A stretch of 12,192 bases of DNA from MGIIa-L3 sp038150305 (GTDB lineage: Archaea > Thermoplasmatota > Poseidoniia > Poseidoniales > Poseidoniaceae), in NCBI GenBank assembly GCA_038150305.1, contig JAYOTG010000038.1:1-12192 (forward strand), read 5' to 3'. Below the pieces are notes generated by a model that did not search any database, was not told the DNA's origin, and worked only from the letters and a program-made list of their open reading frames with translations. Of this stretch, positions 1-5,059 are shown one piece after another (within the stretch, counting starts at the first letter, position 1; each line of letters starts with the position of its first letter). The position numbers and the translations under genes were made by a program.

Positions 1-145
1 GACCTTGGCCCTGACCTTGGCCCTGACCTTGGCCTTGACCTTGGCCCTGACCTTGTCCTTGACCCTGTCCTTGACCTTGGCCTTGACCTTGGCCCTGACC
101 CTGTCCTTGGCCCTGGCCTTGTCCTTGACCCTGGCCTTGGCCTTG
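1..145 (-). repeat. Hexanucleotide repeat encoding (Gln-Gly)n, at least 24 units
   Basis: Twenty-four consecutive hexamers of plus-strand form GNCCYT fill 1-144. Read on the minus strand they encode Gln-Gly without a single replacement. The third positions vary: Gln is CAA 16 times and CAG 8 times; Gly is GGT 10, GGC 10 and GGA 4 times. Part of the array alternates GACCTT/GGCCCT, so a 12-base unit also repeats. The array reaches base 1, so its full length is unknown. Confidence 0.95.
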
Positions 146-664
146 GTCTTCGGACTCGCCACCGCCTTCGGTGCCACCGTCGCCGGAACCTGCTTCGGAC
201 TCCTGGAAGTCAGGATCGTAGGCGTCGGGGATGCCGTCGCCGTCCGAGTCAGAGTACTCGCCGTCGTTGGGGTCGGTCGGGAACTGGTCGACGTTGTCCG
301 CCTTGCCGTCACCGTCGGTGTCGGAGTTGTTCGGGTTGGTACCCTTCGCGTACTCCGCGGCGTTCGACAGACCGTCGCCATCCGGGTCAGCGTTGGCGTC
401 ACCGCCCGAGGTGGGGTTGAGGCCGTTGGCCACTTCCCAACCGTCGGGCAAGCCGTCACCGTCGCTGTCGGCGTTGTTCATGTTCGTGCCCTGAGTTTGC
501 TCTTCGGCGTTGGTCAGACCATCGCCGTCCCAGTCGGCGCCACCGTCGGTGCCGTCGAGTGGGTCAGACCCCTCGCCCGCGACCGCCGTAGCGGTGCTCA
601 GGGCGAGGAAGAGCGCAATCAGGACGCTCACGAGCTGCTTGCTGTTGTTCTTCGTCTTGTTCAT
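1..664 (-). CDS. Secreted DxDGDG calcium-repeat protein with Gln-Gly tail (partial, C-terminus off window)
   Basis: The ATG at 664 opens a frame that is still open at base 1 (about 221 residues visible). Residues 1-9 are basic/polar, about 10-24 are hydrophobic (LVSVLIALFLALS), and an Ala-rich stretch ending AVAG near residue 30 looks like a Sec signal-peptide cleavage site. The mature part carries five DxDGDG motifs (DWDGDG near residue 44, then DSDGDG, DPDGDG, DTDGDG, DSDGDG) alternating with NP/TNPNN and N-A-A/E-E turns. This is the pattern of thrombospondin type-3-like calcium-binding repeats of secreted proteins. A Gly/Glu/Ser linker (about 155-173) leads into an uninterrupted Gln-Gly repeat from residue 174 to the window edge. 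AAGGAG at 674-679 lies 9 bases before the ATG. The protein is probably exported and Ca-stabilised at the cell surface; its partner or ligand is not visible. The downstream end may hold an anchor. Confidence 0.85.
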   Translation of the reverse strand, partial: MNKTKNNSKQLVSVLIALFLALSTATAVAGEGSDPLDGTDGGADWDGDGLTNAEEQTQGTNMNNADSDGDGLPDGWEVANGLNPTSGGDANADPDGDGLSNAAEYAKGTNPNNSDTDGDGKADNVDQFPTDPNDGEYSDSDGDGIPDAYDPDFQESEAGSGDGGTEGGGESEDQGQGQGQGQGQGQGQGQGQGQGQGQGQGQGQGQGQGQGQGQGQGQGQG

Positions 665-673
665 GTTTGTACA

Positions 674-679
674 CTCCTT
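674..679 (-). promoter_or_regulatory. Shine-Dalgarno-like AAGGAG
   Basis: On the minus strand AAGGAG lies 9 bases before the ATG at 664, a good distance for ribosome binding. It supports that start for the calcium-repeat protein. Most other starts in the window lack such a site at this spacing. Confidence 0.55.
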
Positions 680-692
680 GTTTCTTGGTTGT

Positions 693-700
693 GTTTTACA
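693..700 (-). promoter_or_regulatory. Possible TATA box of the calcium-repeat gene
   Basis: The minus strand reads TGTAAAAC, centred about 32 bases before the ATG at 664 and directly next to the palindrome at 702-720. If it is the TATA box, transcription would start near 670, leaving the AAGGAG at 674-679 outside the mRNA. Either the box or the ribosome site is therefore not used, so confidence is low. Confidence 0.3.
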
Positions 701-890
701 CAGGGAACCCGCTGTTCCCTCTTTCCGCACGAAGGCCGGTGATCTGCACAGGCGATGGGCGGGAGGTCAGCGGTGAGAGGAGGGCGGCTTGAGACGCGGC
801 GTAGAGCATACGCTCCTCTGCGAACACCTGAGCGGTGGTCGCCATGCCGTTGATGTCTCGCAGTGTGCCGTTTTCGTACTCCTCATTCAT
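696..890 (-). CDS. Small ORF of unknown function (64 aa), doubtful
   Basis: The ATG at 890 gives 64 residues beginning MNEEYENGTLRDINGM and ending GNSGFPV. I recognise no family, signal peptide or membrane segment. The stop codon lies inside the TATA-like stretch of the next gene, and the last codons run through palindrome copy 1, so part of this frame must serve as a control region if that gene is expressed. A second possible start is the Met at 845 (49 residues). The frame occupies most of the otherwise empty 665-979 stretch. It may be a real small protein, or a chance ORF inside a long upstream region. Confidence 0.25.
   Translation of the reverse strand: MNEEYENGTLRDINGMATTAQVFAEERMLYAASQAALLSPLTSRPSPVQITGLRAERGNSGFPV
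702..720. promoter_or_regulatory. Palindrome AGGGAAC-N5-GTTCCCT, copy 1
   Basis: This is a perfect 7-bp inverted repeat with spacer CCGCT. It sits 38-56 bases upstream of the ATG at 664, just upstream of the TATA-like stretch. Its size and place suit an operator for a dimeric regulator that overlaps the BRE/TATA region. A 7-bp RNA hairpin is possible, but there is no following T-run. Confidence 0.5.
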
Positions 891-912
891 CGCTTTTCAC
901 GGGGTCGTTCAT

Positions 913-931
913 AGGGAACCCAACGTTCCCT
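913..931. promoter_or_regulatory. Palindrome AGGGAAC-N5-GTTCCCT, copy 2
   Basis: This has the same perfect 7-bp arms as copy 1, with spacer CCAAC, and lies 193 bases further upstream of the calcium-repeat gene. It is 23-41 bases before the ATG of the doubtful small ORF. Both copies are followed on the plus strand by CT and then a loosely similar CCGC-containing flank, so they may be two operators or a duplicated control segment. Confidence 0.5.
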
Positions 932-979
932 CTACCGCTGGAACCGGACTGACCCTATTTGAAGGGCGCGGCGGCCTGC

Positions 980-1702
980 TCAAGAAAGGCCTGCTGCGAT
1001 CGGTGGCTCGGGAAGCAGCATCGAAGCGGGGTGGCTGCGAACGTATTGCGCGACCGTGGTGGCGACCTCCAGATCGAGGAAGCGATGCTGCCGGCGGCCG
1101 CCGTTTCCGGTGGCCTTTGCGAAGAGGTCTTGGAAGCCTGGGATGCGGGATCGAACGTGTCGCGTCAACGCGATTTTTGCGGCACGGACGGTGTTGGAGC
1201 CTCGCAAGTGATGGCCGTCAGGGCCCTCGAGCCCAAGGTAGTGCACCAACCTCGCTTGGCGTTCGCCAACCTTGCCGCCCAGGGCAATCATGCCGAGGAT
1301 GATGAATTGGTCGCGCGTGGCGGCGTCCCACCTGTGGTGGTTACGCGGCTGTTCTTTGGTGCCGTCGAACTTCTCAACCAGGGCCTGGTAAATCTCTTGA
1401 TGTCGGTCGTCGAGGTGCTCAACGCTGGGCGGCTCCACGTTTCTTGGCTCCAGTCGAGCGTCGTGCGGAAGGATTGACGCGAAGCTTTCGAAGCGGTATT
1501 CTGACTTGAGCCAACGCTCCAAGCGGGTGGAAAAGGTCGGATCTGTGCCTGATTGCTGCCACACCGATCTTCGGATCAGATCCTCAGCCTCGGCTTCAAA
1601 GACCTCGGGTGAGCGGCGAGCAATGGCATGAATGGCGTCGAGAAGGCCGTTGCGGCGGACTTCCCGCTCTTTTCTGAGAAGGTTCAGCTCGTCGGGTGAC
1701 AT
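980..1702 (-). CDS. Hypothetical protein, about 240 aa
   Basis: I do not recognise this protein. The frame from the ATG at 1702 (MSPDELNLLRKEREVRR) codes for 240 residues, and the stop is at 980-982. The first half is charged and helical (Arg/Glu-rich). The middle has a helix-turn-helix-like stretch, DQFIILGMIALGGKVGERQA followed by RLVHYLGLEG, and the region after it is rich in Arg and His (TRHVRSRIPGF, GGRRQHRF). It has no signal peptide or membrane helix, so it is probably cytoplasmic and may bind nucleic acid; that role is only an inference from charge. The frame stays open upstream: an in-frame ATG run near 1789 would add about 29 residues of His/Ala/Arg-rich sequence, and a TTG at 1858 would overlap the GNAT stop. 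AT-rich boxes precede both ATGs by about 30 bases, so the start is undecided. Confidence 0.6.
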   Translation of the reverse strand: MSPDELNLLRKEREVRRNGLLDAIHAIARRSPEVFEAEAEDLIRRSVWQQSGTDPTFSTRLERWLKSEYRFESFASILPHDARLEPRNVEPPSVEHLDDRHQEIYQALVEKFDGTKEQPRNHHRWDAATRDQFIILGMIALGGKVGERQARLVHYLGLEGPDGHHLRGSNTVRAAKIALTRHVRSRIPGFQDLFAKATGNGGRRQHRFLDLEVATTVAQYVRSHPASMLLPEPPIAAGLS

Positions 1703-1854
1703 GTTCTCATCATGTTCTCGGTCAGGTCCTAGTTTAGTCTTATCCGCACGCGCATGCACATGCACATCTTGAACGGGGGGCATCATCATGAATCGAACAC
1801 GAAAATCCTCGAGCACACATAAACAACGCACAGATGAATCCGAGGACGGGGAGT

Positions 1855-2400
1855 TCAATCGAACAAACCGTCCAAGGAACGCCGCATCGAGCGGTGGGGG
1901 CCCACGCCGGCAATGCCGTAAGGTGGATCAAAGGCTTCCCATCCCATGCGGGCATAGAAGCCAATGGCGGCTTCCCTCGCCTGCAACCATCCCGTCCGTG
2001 CGCCCCATACGCGAACCGAGGCGCGCAAGAGGTGGTCGAGGGCCAGCGCGCCGAGGCCGGTTCCACGCCAGGCCTCAAGCACGCCCATCTGCCGCACCTG
2101 CACGGCAGGGCGGAGGTCAGGTGCCGCGTCGCGCAGCGGCGAAAAGGAAGGAATCTGGGCTGCTCCAGGGCCTAAATGGTCGGCCGCTGCGCCATCCCCC
2201 TCGATGAGGTGCCCACGGGCCACGGCCACCACCGCTCCGTTCACCTCCACCCACACGTGCAGAGCCTGATCGTCGTCTGGAAGCCGTTCCGACCCGGGTG
2301 GCCGTCCGAGCGGTTCCCGAAGCACGGCGTACCGCGTGACGTAGTAAGCCTCTGGCGCCACCTCGCCAGGTCCAGCCACGTGGACAACGGGCTTTGGCAT
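1855..2400 (-). CDS. GNAT-family N-acetyltransferase
   Basis: The protein has 181 residues with the GNAT layout. The N-terminal part (residues 20-50, YVTRYAVLREPLGRPPGSE, then acidic residues and ALHVWVEV) matches the start of the GNAT subgroup in which R-x-x-V-L-R-x-P-x-G-x-P precedes a D/E-rich loop. Motif A at about 100-120 contains VRQMGVLEAWRGTGLG, and R112-G117 (RGTGLG) is the acetyl-CoA pyrophosphate loop. Motif B at 138-155 has LQAREAAIGFYARMGW, where the Tyr before RMGW is the usual general-acid position. It should transfer an acetyl group from acetyl-CoA to an amine; the substrate cannot be told from sequence. The start lies only 4 bases after the stop of the membrane protein at 2405, so the two are almost certainly co-transcribed. 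It could acetylate a small molecule or a protein N-terminus/lysine. Confidence 0.88.
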   Translation of the reverse strand: MPKPVVHVAGPGEVAPEAYYVTRYAVLREPLGRPPGSERLPDDDQALHVWVEVNGAVVAVARGHLIEGDGAAADHLGPGAAQIPSFSPLRDAAPDLRPAVQVRQMGVLEAWRGTGLGALALDHLLRASVRVWGARTGWLQAREAAIGFYARMGWEAFDPPYGIAGVGPHRSMRRSLDGLFD

Positions 2401-2404
2401 GGCC

Positions 2405-3634
2405 TCACCACGTGGCGAAACTGGCCCAGAGCCAGAAGACGAACGAGCCAGGCATCAACAGGAAGCCGGTGATGGCGCCCCATGCGGCGGAGCGCCCCTT
2501 GCGAAGCCCACCGACCAAAGCAAGGATGGGTAAGCCCAGCAGCGAGGCGAGGGGGGCCACGGTCAACATCGTGGTGTACGCCGCCCAGCGGCGGTCGTCC
2601 ATCTCCCACGCCACCATGTTCTCAAATTCAATGTTCAAGTTGAGCGTCGTGTTACCGAGCTGTTCGTGGTCGAGCCAGAGTGTGGAATTGCCGGGTGACC
2701 ATCCACCAACCTGAACGCCGTACCTGTAGGTCTGAAGATCGAGATTGGCTTCCATGAGGTCCGTGGCCGAACCCCAGCAGTTCCTCATGTAGGTGTTCAG
2801 TTGGATGCGCTCGTCCTCTTCGAGTTCAGGATGGGGAACCAAAATCTCGAGGTGGTCGAAATCGCACGGTCGGTCAAGATCTGCCGACGTGTAGTTCACG
2901 ACCCAGCCGTCTTCCATCGCGACGGGCGTCATGTCATGGGACTCGGTCCAGTACGTGGTGCTGTAGAGCACGGCGGTCGAGTTGCTGTGGTTCACCCAAA
3001 GGTCGGTGGTGATGAACAGGGTACGGTTCTCCCAATCGTTGCTGACCTCCACGGTGAAGGCGTTGAGGTCGATCGGCATGTACCTCATCATGACATCACG
3101 CGGCGATTCTGTATCCCACGTTTGGTCGTAGTTGTAGCCCCCGTAGTACCCGTACTCACTGGAAGCCATGTCGCCGTAATCCAACCAAACTTCGTTCTGA
3201 TACCATTCGTCTGTGCCGTAATCTGCCGACATGTAAGACCTTGAAAGGTAGGACAGGCGAAGGTCTCCGTCCGGGTTCATGCGCACCTCTCCCTTGCCGT
3301 TGATGACCTCAACCTCGGCCTCTTCGTAGCTCCAAATGTCTTCGGTGTTCATGTAGGACAGGGTCGCTGACAACAAGAGGGCGGCGAGGAGCAATTGCAG
3401 GGCGCACGCCATGCCCATGAAACGCCAATAGGTGCCGCGCTGCCACGGGCTCTTCGTTGGCGTCACGACGCCGTAGCCTGCTTCGCCGGCCACGCCCCCG
3501 CTCAACACCGGTTGCCCAGACAACGTCGAGTTGACCGCTGCATCGGTAAGCATCACGGACGCAGGGGCGGTGGGCGCTGGCTCCTTGTGCTGGCCAGCGT
3601 CCTGCGCCCAAGGAGGCGCGGCTGCCTCGGTCAT
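2405..3634 (-). CDS. Membrane-anchored protein with large extracellular domain, function unknown
   Basis: The protein has 409 residues. Residues 1-68 are an Ala/Pro-rich, probably cytoplasmic, disordered head. A first membrane helix covers about 71-93 (FMGMACALQLLLAALLLSAT). It is followed by about 255 residues outside the membrane, rich in Tyr, Trp, Asp and Asn (for example SSEYGYYGGYNYDQTWD) with several N-x-S/T sequons (NRT, NHS, NST, NYT, NST, NTT), and two C-terminal helices lie at about 354-376 and 385-406. The sequons and Trp/Tyr content suggest an N-glycosylated, beta-rich surface domain. Two Cys in the domain (in RPCDF and RNCWG) could pair. I know no family for it. It heads an apparent two-gene operon with the GNAT gene. 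The ATG at 3634 has no clear ribosome site; a weak AT-rich box, TGAAATCA on the minus strand at 3654-3661, may be its promoter. Confidence 0.75.
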   Translation of the reverse strand: MTEAAAPPWAQDAGQHKEPAPTAPASVMLTDAAVNSTLSGQPVLSGGVAGEAGYGVVTPTKSPWQRGTYWRFMGMACALQLLLAALLLSATLSYMNTEDIWSYEEAEVEVINGKGEVRMNPDGDLRLSYLSRSYMSADYGTDEWYQNEVWLDYGDMASSEYGYYGGYNYDQTWDTESPRDVMMRYMPIDLNAFTVEVSNDWENRTLFITTDLWVNHSNSTAVLYSTTYWTESHDMTPVAMEDGWVVNYTSADLDRPCDFDHLEILVPHPELEEDERIQLNTYMRNCWGSATDLMEANLDLQTYRYGVQVGGWSPGNSTLWLDHEQLGNTTLNLNIEFENMVAWEMDDRRWAAYTTMLTVAPLASLLGLPILALVGGLRKGRSAAWGAITGFLLMPGSFVFWLWASFATW

Positions 3635-3679
3635 GCACGGAGGGCAGCCTGCGGTGATTTCAGGGGTTCGTCGAATTGA

Positions 3680-3722
3680 GTCGCCGAGGGATGGGGTGAA
3701 ATATCGGGCGCGGCTCGGCGAC
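3680..3722. repeat. 9-bp inverted repeat around the tRNA-Cys promoter
   Basis: GTCGCCGAG at 3680-3688 and CTCGGCGAC at 3714-3722 are exact reverse complements separated by 25 bases. The TATA-like box at 3698-3705 lies between them and the tRNA begins 5 bases after the right arm. The span also lies within the upstream region of the divergent membrane-protein gene. Confidence 0.55.
3698..3705 (+). promoter_or_regulatory. TATA box of tRNA-Cys
   Basis: GAAATATC stands out in GC-rich surroundings and is centred about 26 bases before the first base of the tRNA. That is the distance from an archaeal TATA box to the transcription start, so the transcript may begin at or within a few bases of the mature 5' end. 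Confidence 0.6.
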
Positions 3723-3727
3723 CTGCT

Positions 3728-3798
3728 GCACGGATGTCAGAGTGGCTATGAGCGGGACTGCAGATCCTGAGACCGGAGTTCGAATCTCCGTCCGTGCT
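3728..3798 (+). tRNA. tRNA-Cys (anticodon GCA)
   Basis: The full cloverleaf can be drawn by hand. The acceptor stem GCACGGA (3728-3734) pairs perfectly with TCCGTGC (3791-3797). The D arm has a TCA/TGA stem (3737-3739 with 3749-3751) and GG in its loop. The anticodon stem CGGGA/TCCTG has one G-T pair and loop CTGCAGA, placing GCA at 3760-3762. The T arm CGGAG/CTCCG has loop TTCGAAT. The discriminator base is T (U73), the known identity base of tRNA-Cys, which supports the assignment independently of the anticodon. The D-arm form, with a 3-bp stem and no normal pair at 13-22, resembles other tRNA-Cys. No intron is present and the CCA end is not encoded (T is followed by CCT). Confidence 0.96.
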
Positions 3799-3909
3799 CC
3801 TCACCCCCAGCAAGCGTGGCTGTGCCCTGCACTAGGCACGCACATTTGAAGACCGGAAGCGCGTCGTTCACCCATCCGTCCTTGCGATGGATGACATGGA
3901 GATGGGACC

Positions 3910-5046
3910 ATGCCTCGCCCGAACCCGGTGTTTTCAGACGTCGGTCGTGGTTTTGCCGCCTACCTGGCACCACCACCTCCTGACGTGATCCGTTTCACGG
4001 TGGGTCAGCCCGATTACCTCACGCCTGAACCGGTGGTGGACGAAGCCGTCAAGGCCCTTCGCGGCGGTGCGCACGCCTACACCCGAACCCAGGGCAGTCC
4101 CTCGCTGTGTGCCGCGGTTGCGTCCCACTTGGAAGGCTACGGCATTCCAGCCGCGGCTGACGACGTGGTGGTCACCCCGGGCTGCAAGCAAGCGGTGCTC
4201 TACGCCCTCATCACCACCTTGGAGGCTGGAGACGAAGTCCTGCTCCTCTCCCCGGCTTGGCCCTCCTACGACGGCATGGTGCAAATCGCGGGCGGCCGTC
4301 CCGTCCACGTCCCCGTGCGACGCGAGGATTACCACCCGGACCTTGCGGCCATGCGCGCCGCCATCACCCCGGCCACCAAGGCCATCCTGCTCAACTCGCC
4401 AAACAACCCGACGGGGGCGGTCTACACCCGTGAAGAAGTGAAAGGCATCGTGGATCTGGCCGTCGAACATGACCTCTGGATCATCGACGACATGATCTAC
4501 GCTCCACTCGCCTTCACCGAGGAAGGCTACGCCTCTCCTGCGTCAATGCCCGGTGGGGCAGAGCGAACCGTGACCGTGGGCGGCTGGTCCAAGGGCTGGG
4601 CCATGACCGGGTGGCGGCTCGGATGGATCACAGGACCGCATGACCTCATGCAGGCGGTGATGACGATGAACACCAGCGCGTCCACGCACGTGCCCACCTT
4701 CCTGATGCCCGCGGCGGAAACCGCCCTCGGCCTGACCGCTGAGGTGCAAGCCATGGCCGATTCCTTTGCGGCACGACGCGTGCTCTTCCACGAGGGGTTG
4801 CAGCGCCTGCCGGGCGTCCATGCCCCCATGCCAGAAGGCGCCTTCTACGCGCTGGCCGACGTCACGGGAACCGGCATGGATGACGTCACCTTCGCCGACC
4901 GCGCCCTCGAAGAGGCTCGCGTGGCGGTCATTCCGGGCTCCCTGATGGCCGGTGGCGAAGGCCTGATTCGGATGTCGTACGCCACCGACGAAGCGTCCAT
5001 CACCGAAGGCATGCGCCGTCTGCAGGCCTGGTTGGAAAGCCTCTGA
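3910..5046 (+). CDS. PLP-dependent aminotransferase, class I/II (aspartate aminotransferase family)
   Basis: The protein has 378 residues, a normal length for fold-type I aminotransferases of the AspC/AspB type. Residues that define the family are visible: VGQPDY at 31-36 (usually GEPDF), YTRTQG at 57-62, the substrate-face NSPNNPTG at 162-169 with N166 touching PLP, D194 and Y197 (DMIY) holding the pyridine ring, the Schiff-base lysine K228 in GGWSKGWAMTGWRLGW, and R354 (LIRMSYA), which binds the substrate carboxylate. It moves an amino group between an amino acid and 2-oxoglutarate or another oxo acid in the cytoplasm. Whether the donor is aspartate, alanine or an aromatic or branched amino acid cannot be settled. 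GGAG at 3898-3901 lies 8 bases before the ATG and fixes the start. It follows tRNA-Cys by 111 bases and converges on the ATPase gene. Confidence 0.92.
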   Translation: MPRPNPVFSDVGRGFAAYLAPPPPDVIRFTVGQPDYLTPEPVVDEAVKALRGGAHAYTRTQGSPSLCAAVASHLEGYGIPAAADDVVVTPGCKQAVLYALITTLEAGDEVLLLSPAWPSYDGMVQIAGGRPVHVPVRREDYHPDLAAMRAAITPATKAILLNSPNNPTGAVYTREEVKGIVDLAVEHDLWIIDDMIYAPLAFTEEGYASPASMPGGAERTVTVGGWSKGWAMTGWRLGWITGPHDLMQAVMTMNTSASTHVPTFLMPAAETALGLTAEVQAMADSFAARRVLFHEGLQRLPGVHAPMPEGAFYALADVTGTGMDDVTFADRALEEARVAVIPGSLMAGGEGLIRMSYATDEASITEGMRRLQAWLESL

Positions 5047-5059
5047 GCCCGAGGCTCAG
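5043..5059. terminator. Palindromic hairpin spanning the two convergent stop codons
   Basis: CTGAGCC-CGA-GGCTCAG is a perfect 7-bp dyad with a 3-base loop. The left arm contains the TGA of the aminotransferase (5044-5046). The right arm contains the reverse-complement stop (5056-5058) of the ATPase. It would form the same hairpin in either transcript, so it may mark both 3' ends. No T-run follows on either side, so classic termination is not shown. Confidence 0.4.

Larger units (their letters stand above)
665..979. other. Long upstream region of the calcium-repeat gene
   Basis: These 315 bases hold no firmly supported gene. They contain the AAGGAG site, a TATA-like stretch, the two matching palindromes and the doubtful 64-residue ORF. 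An AT-rich patch, CAAATAGG on the minus strand near 955-962, could be a further promoter about 27 bases before palindrome copy 2. Confidence 0.5.

Noticed and set aside
1..145. Could the left-edge repeat be a CRISPR or telomere-like array?
   Set aside because: The unit is six bases, has no spacers, and stays in frame as Gln-Gly within a coding gene.
5..742. Plus-strand 245-codon frame with Leu-Thr-Leu-Ala repeats
   Set aside because: It is the antisense of the Gln-Gly repeat and calcium-repeat gene; the opposite strand has a signal peptide, DxDGDG motifs and a ribosome site.
1703..1858. Extension of the hypothetical protein to the TTG at 1858
   Set aside because: It would overlap the GNAT stop, and the added residues are compositionally odd; the ATG starts are better.
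3822..3839. Small hairpin GTGCC-N8-GGCAC after tRNA-Cys
   Set aside because: It has only 5 bp with a long loop and no T-run; this is expected by chance in GC-rich DNA.
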